Below, one piece after another: positions 1 through 6,282 of a stretch of DNA of 35,496 nucleotides. The stretch is from a virus. The number at the start of each line of letters is the position of its first letter. The first letter of the stretch is position 1. A program made the position numbers and the translations under genes. The stretch spans positions 1 through 35,496 of the IMG/VR virus record IMGVR_UViG_3300050120_000081. One strand, given 5' to 3'. The notes below the pieces were generated by a model. That model did not search any database. It was not told the DNA's origin and saw only the letters and a program-made list of their open reading frames with translations.

Positions 1-88
1 GCACAAGACCCTAGCCTTAGCTGAGAAATGCCGTGCGAGGCTGAATGGTGGGGACGCTCCCATCAAGACCAACAAGAAGGAGAAGTAA
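1..88 (+). CDS. C-terminal end of an unidentified protein (partial)
   Basis: An open frame enters from the left edge and ends at the TAA at 86-88. The 28 visible residues are basic and end in KTNKKEK. No family can be recognised from so short a tail. The next gene starts three bases after this stop, so both probably belong to one plus-strand transcript. The 5' part lies outside the window. Confidence 0.55.
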   Translation, partial: HKTLALAEKCRARLNGGDAPIKTNKKEK

Positions 89-91
89 ACC

Positions 92-232
92 ATGGAAATT
101 GACGCGAAGAACCTATGGTGGGAACTGTCAGATGTGGCGGGGGACATCCGCGACAAAGATTATGAATTGGCCCTCAGCAAGTTGGGCTCCATCATGAACC
201 AGTTAGATGATGAAGAGGACGAGGACGAATAA
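92..232 (+). CDS. Small acidic protein, 46 aa, unknown function
   Basis: The ATG at 92 follows a GAAGGAGAAG ribosome binding site that lies inside the end of the previous frame. The product begins MEIDAKNLWWELSDVAGDIR and ends in a strongly acidic tail (DDEEDEDE). It has no Cys motif and no membrane segment. The spacing to the next ATG (235) is two bases, so translation is likely coupled. I recognise no family; it looks like a typical small phage accessory protein. Confidence 0.6.
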   Translation: MEIDAKNLWWELSDVAGDIRDKDYELALSKLGSIMNQLDDEEDEDE

Positions 233-234
233 CC

Positions 235-690
235 ATGGCACAGGAACTACTCACGGTCACACAGTATGAGGCGTTGGGCTACGACCGGCTGATGAAGCGG
301 ATACGGAGCCAACTCCGGGAAGCTGAGCGGATGGGCAGGATGGTGAACAAGGCAAAGCAAGTTCAGGTGTTACCCGCCATCACCGCCCTGAAGAACCTGA
401 CTGCTCAACCCGGTCGCCGCATCACCAAGGAAGGGTTCCCGACGTTCGAAGAATCCCTCCTCTTACTGGAACTCAACCCGGCTACTGTACGTGGTTGGAA
501 ATTCCGTACGGCGGCTGAGATGGACATCGCGTCCTTACTCGGCGAAGAGAAGAAGGCTCCGGTGAAACGGTCACCTTCGAGCACCACAGAACACAGGCGT
601 CTCATCACCATAGCCAGACTGCTCAGGAACGGAAATATTGACAAGGCACTTGAACTAGCTGAACGGATATTAGAAGAGAACGAAGAGTAA
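235..690 (+). CDS. Unknown phage protein, 151 aa, predicted helical
   Basis: The ATG at 235 follows the preceding stop directly. The protein is soluble and mostly helical by composition. A basic N-terminal half (LMKRIRSQLREAERMGRM) is followed by a central ATVRGWKFRTAAEMDIASLL segment, then a Lys/Ser-rich linker (KKAPVKRSPSS). It ends in a helical hairpin with alternating charges (RLITIARLLRNGNIDKALELAERILEENEE, the last part resembling a TPR-like helix pair). The basic first half might bind nucleic acid, but this is inference. No signal peptide or membrane helix is visible. Confidence 0.65.
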   Translation: MAQELLTVTQYEALGYDRLMKRIRSQLREAERMGRMVNKAKQVQVLPAITALKNLTAQPGRRITKEGFPTFEESLLLLELNPATVRGWKFRTAAEMDIASLLGEEKKAPVKRSPSSTTEHRRLITIARLLRNGNIDKALELAERILEENEE

Positions 691-712
691 TTACACCCCC
701 AAGGAGAACAAC

Positions 713-883
713 ATGGCACACACAGATGATGAACTGTTGGATATGCTCGAAATTCTTATCGAACTCCCTACGGAGAAGCGAAAGCAGCTTGTCTACCTCA
801 TAGAGGGTAACCGGGTCTCTTCCGCGAGAGGAGCTATTCAGCATAATCAGGCACTCCTCGACCTGATGGTAACCAGAGCATGA
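713..883 (+). CDS. Small protein, 56 aa, unknown function
   Basis: A clear AAGGAG ribosome binding site stands before the ATG at 713. The product MAHTDDELLDMLEILIELPTEKRKQL... is a short helical acidic/basic protein ending in DLMVTRA. It is the last plus-strand gene before a block of minus-strand genes; the hairpin at 980-1015 lies between the two blocks. I recognise no family. Confidence 0.6.
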   Translation: MAHTDDELLDMLEILIELPTEKRKQLVYLIEGNRVSSARGAIQHNQALLDLMVTRA

Positions 884-891
884 GATTAAGC

Positions 892-933
892 TGACAGCTT
901 TCTTAGCGGGAGCTTTCTTCTCTGCTTTCGCCG
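892..933. repeat. 42-bp direct repeat, copy 1 (relic of a Lys/Ala tail)
   Basis: The 42 bases at 892-933 are identical to 1065-1106, which lies inside the minus-strand gene at 1024-1371. Read on the minus strand both copies encode AKAEKKAPAKKAV. Copy 1 lies just past the end of that gene, outside any convincing gene, so it looks like a duplicated or recombined scrap of the gene's 3' part. Confidence 0.85.
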
Positions 934-960
934 CTCGACTCACGAACCCCGCCGATACTA

Positions 961-1015
961 GGCTCGAACTCCGAGCCGCCATAATGCCTAGCTCAGAGAT
1001 GGGCTAGGCATTATG
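961..1015. terminator. Two hairpins between convergent genes, possible bidirectional terminator
   Basis: A 13-bp perfect stem pairs 980-992 (CATAATGCCTAGC) with 1003-1015 (GCTAGGCATTATG) around a 10-base loop. Directly to its left a second hairpin pairs GGCTCG at 961-966 with CGAGCC at 972-977. They lie between the ends of a plus gene (883) and a minus gene (1024), where a terminator for both strands is expected. There is no T-run beside the large stem, so termination is inferred from position and stem strength. Confidence 0.55.
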
Positions 1016-1023
1016 GTTACTGC

Positions 1024-1371
1024 TTACTTGTCTGACTTCGTTGCTGCTTTCTTCGCCGCTTTCTTGACAGCTTTCTTAGCGGGAGCTTTCTTCTCTGCTT
1101 TCGCCGGGGTCGCTTCCTTAGCTGCTGGCTTCGCTGCCTTCGGTTCTTTGACTGGCACGAGCTTGTCACCCTCAGCGAGTGCGTCAGACAGCTTGCTGAG
1201 CACGTGAGCAGCGCGTGGGTCTGTGATGAATCGGTCGTCCTTCGGTGCTCCGCAGAGGGCGACCGCTTTGAACGTGCTGTGAATCGTCCCGCAGTTGTCA
1301 CACGGGGTGGTCGTTACGTGGTGGGCGTTGAACAGGATGCGGCTGATAAGGTTGCGAGTCGTGACTGCCAT
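1024..1371 (-). CDS. Basic protein with histone H1-like Lys/Ala/Pro tail, 115 aa
   Basis: The start is fixed by a strong AAAGGAG site upstream of the ATG on the minus strand. Residues 1-60 form a compact part with one CDNC pair (about residues 24-27) and a further Cys near 40, which could bind a metal. From about residue 75 the chain becomes a repeat of Lys, Ala and Pro (KPAAKEATPAKAEKKAPAKK, then KKAAKKAATK), as in the tails of H1-like DNA-condensing proteins. Non-specific DNA or RNA binding is likely; the function is not known. A 42-bp piece of its 3' half is duplicated at 892-933. Confidence 0.75.
   Translation of the reverse strand: MAVTTRNLISRILFNAHHVTTTPCDNCGTIHSTFKAVALCGAPKDDRFITDPRAAHVLSKLSDALAEGDKLVPVKEPKAAKPAAKEATPAKAEKKAPAKKAVKKAAKKAATKSDK
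1065..1106. repeat. 42-bp direct repeat, copy 2 (inside the Lys/Ala-tail gene)
   Basis: This is identical over 42 bases to 892-933 and encodes AKAEKKAPAKKAV in the minus-strand gene. It is the presumed source of the isolated copy. Confidence 0.85.
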
Positions 1372-1461
1372 GGGTGATTCTCCTTTGAGTGTTGCGGGTT
1401 AGTGATGCGTTAGTTCAGAAAGGTCAGAACAGCGATAACGAAACAGAGTGAACCCCAGCCT

Positions 1462-1887
1462 TTATGTTTGGTGATGAACAGCCCGAATGCTCCGCTTGAT
1501 GACGGGACGGTGAAGCCCTCCCAGCAGCTTGGCAACGACCGTGAAGCTCCCATGCTCTCGGTACAGGCTGACGTACTGGGCTACCACCGGGTCTTGCCCT
1601 GCCTTGGTCAGGAGGGTCTCCATGGCCTCCTCACTGGGGTGCCCCTGCATCAGGGCGAAGAAGCCCATCTTGAGGGAAGCCAGACGCCATCGCTGGCTAC
1701 ACACCGTCTGTGTGTGCTGCATGATGTCCGCCATTTGGTTCTGAGCAGAGCCCAGACAGAAGATGCTCAACACAAGGTCACGGTCATCACCGGAGAGGTA
1801 CTTCAGATACTGCATGAACGTCCCGAAGTTTTCCTTGATGAAGATGGCTAGGTGGTCTTCGCCACCACCCGCCGTCTCAGCCGACAT
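1462..1887 (-). CDS. Putative helix-turn-helix (sigma region 4-like) protein, 141 aa
   Basis: The frame is open much further upstream (to 2226), but there it overlaps the plus gene starting at 2079 and its composition turns implausible. I take the ATG at 1887 (MSAETAGGG...), with GAGGGC about 10 bases upstream. Residues 20-80 contain YLSGDDRDLVLSIFCLGSAQ followed by QMADIMQHTQTVCSQRWRLASLKM. This spacing resembles a sigma-70 region 4 or similar helix-turn-helix, in which the TQTVCSQR helix would contact DNA. The similarity is by eye and weak. The C-terminus is basic (HRPVIKRSIR). A divergently transcribed DNA-binding gene follows at 2079. Confidence 0.6.
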   Translation of the reverse strand: MSAETAGGGEDHLAIFIKENFGTFMQYLKYLSGDDRDLVLSIFCLGSAQNQMADIMQHTQTVCSQRWRLASLKMGFFALMQGHPSEEAMETLLTKAGQDPVVAQYVSLYREHGSFTVVAKLLGGLHRPVIKRSIRAVHHQT

Positions 1888-2078
1888 GAGGGTGTTGCCC
1901 TCAAGCCAGTCCTCCTCAGACACCGCAAGAGCGCGACGGTGACAGCGTTCCAATAGGGCGTGTTCTCCACACCTTCTAATACTGGAAGTTACGTGGGTTC
2001 CGGTTCCGGCCGGTCCCTTTGGTAACCTGACCGTCCGAAAAGCGGCTAGATTCGAAGGCTGCTCCGTATATCTAGTAG
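1888..2078. promoter_or_regulatory. Divergent intergenic region, probable promoters for both sides
   Basis: About 190 bases separate the proposed starts of the minus gene (1887) and the plus gene (2079). A TATATCT sequence at 2067-2073 lies only a few bases before the GTG at 2079 and could be a -10 element for a leaderless mRNA. I find no convincing -35 box. The direct repeat GGTTCCGGTTCC lies near 1998-2009. The role is inferred from the divergent arrangement. Confidence 0.35.
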
Positions 2079-2432
2079 GTGAAAACCAACATAGTCCTTC
2101 GCCTGTCGCCAAAAACCAAAGCCAAAACCCAACCGTACCGGGAATCCGGTAAGCGTGGTGGTCTCTCCGTGTCCGATGCCAAGCGGGAAGCAGCACGGCT
2201 AAATGGAGCCAAGGGAGGGCGTCCACGCAAGGGTACGGTAAGACCTCAGCCAGCCTCTCCCTTCGTCATCCTGAGCCAGTGTGGTGGCTGCTTAGACATG
2301 CACAAGGGAATCGCCCTGTTGGCGAAAGCCCATCCGCGTTGGAGCGACCCCCAATTAGCAGAGGAGACCGGGTGCAGCCTCACCATGGTCAGGCAAGCAA
2401 GGACACGCTACCTTGCATGGGAGACGGTGTAA
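2079..2432 (+). CDS. Putative DNA-binding protein (KGGRPRK motif plus helix-turn-helix), 117 aa
   Basis: The start is GTG, without a clear ribosome binding site; a leaderless start or a later GTG is possible. The basic N-terminal half contains KREAARLNGAKGGRPRKG, with a GGRPRKG core close to an AT-hook. The C-terminal half has a likely helix-turn-helix: HPRWSDPQLAEETGCSLTMV followed by RQARTRYLAWETV. Binding to DNA is a reasonable inference; a specific role is not. Its TAA overlaps the ATG of the methyltransferase-like gene (TAATG at 2430-2434), so the two are probably translated together. Confidence 0.65.
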   Translation: MKTNIVLRLSPKTKAKTQPYRESGKRGGLSVSDAKREAARLNGAKGGRPRKGTVRPQPASPFVILSQCGGCLDMHKGIALLAKAHPRWSDPQLAEETGCSLTMVRQARTRYLAWETV

Positions 2433-3142
2433 TGGGCTCCCTGTCCTTCAAGCAGGTTCGTGCCGCTGGCTTCCCCATCTACACGCTCACCCGCGATGAG
2501 AAGCTGAAAGCCCTCTGGGGGCTATTACGCTTCAGACGCAGCCATATCATCCACCACCGAATTGTGAGCCAGAGCGGGATGCACGGGCTGGCTCTGGCAT
2601 GGCATTACCAGCCCCATGCGTGGAGTGTGCGGTGCGGTGACATGCGGACATCCATGGAACTCTTTGCAGATGACATACTACCTCGTGCCCTGTCGAGTCG
2701 GATGAGAAAAGGGAAATGCGATACCCAGAGCCGCTTGAGGAAAGTTCTCCGCACTTACTCCGGAACACAGGGGGTGTCGAACTTCCGCCCGACCGCAGCA
2801 GCGGCGATATATGACCGCTACCTGAGGGATAGTGGGGTGGTGTGGGACATGAGTGCAGGGTTTGGGGGCCGGCTGCTGGGTGCCTCCCGGCCCCTTAGAA
2901 AGGAGGACGCAATACCTCCAAAATCTGCCATAGCGAGGTTTGGTATAACGTTGCCCCAGCTACGCTCTGCTTTACCTCATCATGCCACCGCAAATCCAAG
3001 GCGCACCATGCCCGTGCTGAACGAAGTATTACCTTGCCTTCGCAAATCGACACATAGCCGTCACCTGTCCAAGCGTCGTCTGACAATGCCCCTGCTGCTC
3101 GATTCTTTGAAATGTTGCACCATGCCGTTGCAGAACAAGTAA
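2432..3142 (+). CDS. DNA methyltransferase-like protein with abnormal C-terminus, 236 aa
   Basis: The ATG at 2432 overlaps the previous stop by one base. Residues 114-150 contain GVSNFRPTAAAAIYDRY and GVVWDMSAGFGGRLLGA. The second is motif I (SAM-binding, D-x-S-A-G-x-G-G) of a phage family of DNA methyltransferase-like proteins, where FRP-x2-A...IYD-R stands just before it. After residue 151 the expected continuation, including an (S/D)PPY catalytic motif, is missing. The sequence becomes Arg/Pro/Leu-rich with no resemblance to the family. I infer truncation or replacement of the catalytic half, so activity is doubtful. Confidence 0.6.
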   Translation: MGSLSFKQVRAAGFPIYTLTRDEKLKALWGLLRFRRSHIIHHRIVSQSGMHGLALAWHYQPHAWSVRCGDMRTSMELFADDILPRALSSRMRKGKCDTQSRLRKVLRTYSGTQGVSNFRPTAAAAIYDRYLRDSGVVWDMSAGFGGRLLGASRPLRKEDAIPPKSAIARFGITLPQLRSALPHHATANPRRTMPVLNEVLPCLRKSTHSRHLSKRRLTMPLLLDSLKCCTMPLQNK

Positions 3143-3219
3143 TTGATGCACCATACCGGCGCATTGACCTTGTATCGCCTAGCCTAGCCATCGCTGATGG
3201 GGTGTGAACAACCCACGCC

Positions 3220-3429
3220 CTAGATAGTCCTCTTCTCTTCACGTGTCCAAAGATTTATCTGAACTAAGTCAGTTGAACCGCAACCGGGACACTTGGTGGG
3301 TGGTACCTCATCCACCATGGGGCAAGCTGCCAACCCGGTAGCACCCTTCGGTGGAACATAGTGCCGGTAGTCTGACGGGAACTCCTTCTTACAGTCGGAG
3401 CACCGGTAGGTGAAGTAGCTTAGGCCCAT
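3220..3429 (-). CDS. Zinc-ribbon protein, 69 aa
   Basis: The protein starts MGLSYFTYRCSDCKKEFPSD and has a second Cys pair in KCPGCGSTDLVQI. Two CxxC knuckles about 35 residues apart make a typical zinc ribbon. It overlaps the end of the upstream minus gene by 10 bases, so the two are one operon and presumably translationally coupled. Zinc ribbons of this kind bind nucleic acid or protein; the partner may be the product of the upstream gene. The specific function is unknown. Confidence 0.7.
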   Translation of the reverse strand: MGLSYFTYRCSDCKKEFPSDYRHYVPPKGATGLAACPMVDEVPPTKCPGCGSTDLVQINLWTREEKRTI

Positions 3430-4151
3430 ACAGCCTCAATCACCGCATCGAAGCGGCCATGTCCCCCCGTGCGGTATTGTCCCAAGCCGGTGTAGATACC
3501 ATAGTCAAACCATGACTTGAGAACCTCTGGAGTAATCTTCCCCTTCTCACTGGTACCCAAGCCAACTACGGTAAGGTAGAACGGTACAGTGACCGGAGCC
3601 GTGACAATCTCCGATGCAGCCAGTGTGACACGCGGCCCCTGCATGGTCATCGCTCTCAGAGGACGCTCAAAGATGCCGTCAGGCTGAGCTACCGGCTGAC
3701 CATCCCGAAGGATAGGCACTATACGGATGGGACGCCGGTCTTCGTTGGTGACAAAGATAAACTTGTCAATCTTGCTGGTCAGACCCCATGAGGAACCTCC
3801 GACGCCGATAGCAGCAGCACCCTCCTTGAGGTACCCGCGAATCATAGTGTCGGTCAGGATGAGGTTGCCGTTCGGGTCACGCCGGAACACGGTCACACCC
3901 TTGGCACCCTCCTCAGGCAGCATCGCAAGCTCTTCCTTGGTGATGGCATCCTGCTTCTCAGCCACCGCAGCCTTCTCCTCATCGGTCTTGGCAAGCTTCT
4001 TCTCATCCTTCAGAGCCTTGCTGGCGATGTAGTCGGTGTAGATGGTGGCGTTGCTGGGGGCGGTGCCGAGCATGTCTTCGAACACGCTCAGGGTAACCCG
4101 GTAGAAAGTTGGTACTGTAGTCTCGGTTGCTGTCTTGGTAGTCTTAGCCAT
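3420..4151 (-). CDS. Uncharacterised phage protein with C-terminal GLGQYRTGGHGRF motif, 243 aa
   Basis: The ATG at 4151 has GAGGA about ten bases upstream. The protein has YRVTLSVFEDMLGTAPSN, then TDYIASKA, a Lys/Glu-rich stretch, GVTVFRRDPNGN, a helix MIRGYLKEGA, FERPLRAMTMQGPRVTLAAS and finally GLGQYRTGGHGRF (residues 222-234). From memory this matches a widespread, uncharacterised phage/prophage family whose members end in a GxGQWRxSGxGRF-type motif. The last motif also fits the Gly-rich loop consensus of RAMP-fold proteins (GhGxxxxxGhGxh), known from Cas5/Cas6-type RNA-binding proteins. An RNA-related role is therefore a hypothesis only. The first gene of a two-gene minus operon. Confidence 0.75.
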   Translation of the reverse strand: MAKTTKTATETTVPTFYRVTLSVFEDMLGTAPSNATIYTDYIASKALKDEKKLAKTDEEKAAVAEKQDAITKEELAMLPEEGAKGVTVFRRDPNGNLILTDTMIRGYLKEGAAAIGVGGSSWGLTSKIDKFIFVTNEDRRPIRIVPILRDGQPVAQPDGIFERPLRAMTMQGPRVTLAASEIVTAPVTVPFYLTVVGLGTSEKGKITPEVLKSWFDYGIYTGLGQYRTGGHGRFDAVIEAVWA

Positions 4152-4343
4152 GTAAAGTTTTCCTCATGGCCTAATACTCACTTCCTCGCCACTCCTCGCC
4201 GTGATGGCTCACAAGTTGTATCAGGAGACATCCGACCCTCCCACGTGAGTTATAGTTTTATGCTTCTCCATAGTCCACCATAGAACTCAGCACTGAGTAT
4301 TAGAGTTCAGCAGTCACTACTCTACCTTTGGAGAACCATTACC
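4152..4343. promoter_or_regulatory. Divergent control region with inverted repeats
   Basis: This region separates the minus operon (from 4151) and the plus genes (from 4344). CTAATACTCA at 4171-4180 and TGAGTATTAG at 4294-4303 are exact inverted copies, one on each side. A 14-base palindrome, ACTCAG-CA-CTGAGT, lies at 4285-4298 and overlaps the second copy. The neighbouring genes encode helix-turn-helix proteins, so these sites are plausible operators. I see no standard -10/-35 pair that I would defend. Confidence 0.5.
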
Positions 4344-4538
4344 ATGGCAGCACCGAAAGAAACACAGGCCAAGCTTGTAGCTTACATTCTCAAGCATCCA
4401 GACAAGACTTACCGGGAACTGAGCCGCACCATTGGAGTCTCAGCCGAAACCATTAGCCGTATCTGCCTCAAGCATGGTGTCCGCCGTCTTGCACCAGCGG
4501 AGACCATCGACCTCAGCAAGCTGGAGGACGGTGAGTAA
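4344..4538 (+). CDS. Small helix-turn-helix protein, 64 aa
   Basis: The ATG follows TTTGGAGAACC. Residues 14-47 read ILKHPDKTYRELSRTIGVSA, then ETISRICLKHGVRR, a compact helix-turn-helix of the kind found in small phage repressors and replication proteins. It is the first of three genes joined by identical GGTGAGTAATGGC junctions, where each stop overlaps the next ATG by one base. A role in controlling early transcription or in replication is inferred from the neighbours. Confidence 0.75.
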   Translation: MAAPKETQAKLVAYILKHPDKTYRELSRTIGVSAETISRICLKHGVRRLAPAETIDLSKLEDGE

Positions 4539-4903
4539 TGGCTGAGTCCAGAGAAGAAAGAAATTCAGACATCGTCATCGGAAGGCTTGTATCGGGTTGT
4601 ATGCCGCCCAGTTTCAAGGGCACCGAGAAGGTCATGCTATATACCCTGCTGTGGTTGATGGAAACCGGTAAGGCGACCAGCCGTGGCAACCTCAGCAAAC
4701 ACACAGGCTTCGGCGTTGGGGCTGTAGGTCTTACCCTCAAGACGCTGGAGCAGTTGGGAATCATTACCAAGAACCAGCACCGCGATGACCGGAACCGTGC
4801 ATGGCACGCCAATACCTATGACGTAAATCTTGAGTATGTTCTGTCCCGCTGCATCTCCGAAGCGGAATCTGAGGCCCGCTACGCCTTGGACGGTGGTGAG
4901 TAA
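4538..4903 (+). CDS. Winged helix-turn-helix protein, 121 aa
   Basis: The ATG overlaps the previous stop. Residues 28-80 read KGTEKVMLYTLLWLMETGKA, then TSRGNLSKHTGFGVGAVGLT, LKTLEQLGIITKNQHRDDRN. This is a winged-helix pattern: a recognition helix followed by a hydrophobic helix and a basic wing. Similar domains occur in phage replication initiators and MarR/DnaD-like proteins. The C-terminal third is acidic and helical. Coupling to the next gene, and the iteron array 700 bases downstream, make a replication or regulatory role plausible. Confidence 0.7.
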   Translation: MAESREERNSDIVIGRLVSGCMPPSFKGTEKVMLYTLLWLMETGKATSRGNLSKHTGFGVGAVGLTLKTLEQLGIITKNQHRDDRNRAWHANTYDVNLEYVLSRCISEAESEARYALDGGE

Positions 4904-5592
4904 TGGCTACCAGTCCGATTGAACCGTCCATCGCGCAGAACTATAACGGGATTCATCTCAACTACGAGTACAACGTCAACACACCCCTGTGGTTGTACGA
5001 CCAGAAGTGGTGGGATACCGAGGGCGGGGGCCGTAAACCGTCCGTGGATGTCATCCGGGTCTATGCTTGGCTCCTCGACAAGGTAACGTCGTGCGTGGCT
5101 GAAAACGGTGTAACTTATGGGATTGTTTTAGGGGGTCGTGAGCTTAGCCACCTTGATATAGGTTCAACATTTGGTATCTCGTGGAGCGGGGTACAACGAG
5201 CTACCGCTTATCTGGTCAAGGTTGACCTCATCGTCCGGCAACAGAACCCGCGTACGAAGGAACACAGCTACTGTGTCCTGCATTGCCGCAAGTTCGAAGT
5301 AAAGCAGGTAGACAGTGTGCCCAAGGAGCTACCCGCAGGTACCACCGTAGCTGGGACGTACAAGGGTACAACCTACTACCGCAAACCGCCGCTGGAATTA
5401 TCCTCACCACCGGTGATAGACCTCAAGCTGACCAAGGGTGTGGCCATCACCGAGGATGAGGATACCTGCTCCGACTGTGGTAAGACGTGTGACGTGAACC
5501 AGTCGGACGACTTCTGCACGTGTCTTAGTCAGCCGGTGGAGACCACTACTAGCTTCAACATCGCTGAGGTTGACGGTGAAGAACTGTACTAG
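4903..5592 (+). CDS. Putative helix-turn-helix/replication protein with C-terminal zinc motif, 229 aa
   Basis: The ATG overlaps the previous stop. The N-terminal half contains GGRELSHLDIGSTFGISWSG and VQRATAYLVKVDLIVRQQNP, a winged-helix-like pattern resembling phage replication initiator domains. A Pro/Thr-rich linker follows. The C-terminal part has CSDCGKTC...CTC (about residues 189-207), which could bind zinc. The candidate origin with six 12-bp iterons begins just downstream of its stop. Phage initiators often lie beside their own binding sites, so this is the best candidate for the iteron-binding protein; that link is inference. Confidence 0.65.
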   Translation: MATSPIEPSIAQNYNGIHLNYEYNVNTPLWLYDQKWWDTEGGGRKPSVDVIRVYAWLLDKVTSCVAENGVTYGIVLGGRELSHLDIGSTFGISWSGVQRATAYLVKVDLIVRQQNPRTKEHSYCVLHCRKFEVKQVDSVPKELPAGTTVAGTYKGTTYYRKPPLELSSPPVIDLKLTKGVAITEDEDTCSDCGKTCDVNQSDDFCTCLSQPVETTTSFNIAEVDGEELY

Positions 5593-5600
5593 CGAGTGTC

Positions 5601-5626
5601 AGCAAATCTAAGCAAAAGAAAGCAAA
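5601..5626. repeat. Three AGCAAA repeats spaced exactly 10 bp apart
   Basis: AGCAAA occurs at 5601-5606, 5611-5616 and 5621-5626. One helical turn of spacing and short A-runs suggest a curved or easily melted segment. It borders the iteron array directly. Confidence 0.7.
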
Positions 5627-5630
5627 GAGG

Positions 5631-5751
5631 TCATGTCACAAACCGATGCTTCCATCCGTTTGTGCTATGACTGTCATGTCACAAACCGATGCTTCCATCC
5701 GTTTGTGCTATGACTGTCATCGGTTTGTGACATGAAGGTCATCCGTTTGTG
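5631..5751. repeat. Iteron / inverted repeat array, candidate replication origin or operator
   Basis: A 43-bp unit is repeated perfectly at 5631-5673 and 5674-5716. Within it, six copies of the 12-mer CAT(C/G)(C/G)GTTTGTG can be placed. Copies at 5637-5648 and 5680-5691 are inverted; those at 5653-5664, 5696-5707, 5718-5729 and 5740-5751 are direct. The first two pairs form near-perfect hairpins with CTTC loops. ATGACTGTCAT, itself a palindrome, recurs at 5667-5677 and 5710-5720. Phased AGCAAA repeats precede it and helix-turn-helix genes lie upstream, as in iteron origins. A multi-site operator is the alternative. Confidence 0.7.
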
Positions 5752-6069
5752 CCGCATCTTAGAGTATTTCACTGTACCTCACGGGTATTCCAAGGGTATT
5801 CCAACCGTCCTACAGGAGGTAAGGGAAGAACGCCGCCTCCCTACGGGATATAAGCAACGGCAACTTCAACGGCAAAGACAAAGACCATGCGTGTGGGTGT
5901 TAAGTACCCGTTTCATATCGTAGGGTGTTTATTCCCGTGTGGAGTACGAAGAGTTCCGTTCTCGAACCGTTAGGTCTTTAGTTGCCGTCCCAAGTTGAAA
6001 GACTCCCCCTCACACGCGCCGTTCCCCCGCCGATGACGGTATTAGTCTTCAAGGACGGATACCATACCC
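5752..6069. other. Non-coding stretch downstream of the repeat array
   Basis: About 320 bases without a convincing gene. One open frame (5732-5923) starts inside the iterons and has an implausible Arg/Gln-rich composition. GGGTATTCCAAGGGTATTCC near 5780-5800 is a short direct repeat. An AGGAGG-like sequence near 5813-5820 is not followed by a usable start. Several T/A-rich steps could hold a promoter for the gene at 6070, but I cannot point to a defined one. Confidence 0.4.
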
Positions 6070-6282
6070 ATGCAAGTTCATGTACTACTCGACAAAGACA
6101 ACCTAGTGTACGGTGTGGTCACCGATGAGGCCGCTGCTGATGAGTGGCTCAGCTTCGACCCAGACTACATCGCTGTCGGCCCTATCGAGGTCGATGACTA
6201 TGAGTCGTTCCACGAGGTCAAGGAATCGTATGAGGCTGCTCAGGCTGAGGGTGAGCCCGTGGAACTGGATGATGACGCATAA
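6070..6282 (+). CDS. Small very acidic protein, 70 aa, unknown function
   Basis: The ATG at 6070 follows AAGGACGGATACC. The product has a compact N-terminal part (MQVHVLLDKDNLVYGVVTDE) and a strongly acidic remainder (ESYEAAQAEGEPVELDDDA). It lies isolated between two largely non-coding stretches. Small acidic phage proteins sometimes mimic DNA or inhibit host enzymes; nothing in the sequence proves this here. No Cys, no membrane segment. Confidence 0.6.
   Translation: MQVHVLLDKDNLVYGVVTDEAAADEWLSFDPDYIAVGPIEVDDYESFHEVKESYEAAQAEGEPVELDDDA

Noticed and set aside
623-982. 119-aa minus-strand ORF containing AKAEKKAPAKKAV
   Set aside because: Its start lies in the terminator stem and most of it is antisense to a plausible small gene; only the duplicated 42 bp is meaningful.
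1410-1553. 47-aa minus-strand ORF with a hydrophobic C-terminus (LCFVIAVLTFLN)
   Set aside because: It lies mostly within the helix-turn-helix gene in another frame and has no clear ribosome binding site; a small overlapping membrane protein cannot be excluded.
2895-3242. 115-aa minus-strand ORF opposite the end of the methyltransferase-like gene
   Set aside because: It has no ribosome binding site and no family features; it is more likely a shadow of a disturbed coding region.
5631-5751. CRISPR array
   Set aside because: The two 43-bp repeats are directly adjacent without spacers, and the remaining copies are inverted or partial. It fits iterons, not CRISPR.
5732-5923. 63-aa plus-strand ORF
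   Set aside because: It begins inside the iterons, has no ribosome binding site and a Gln/Arg-rich composition unlike its neighbours.
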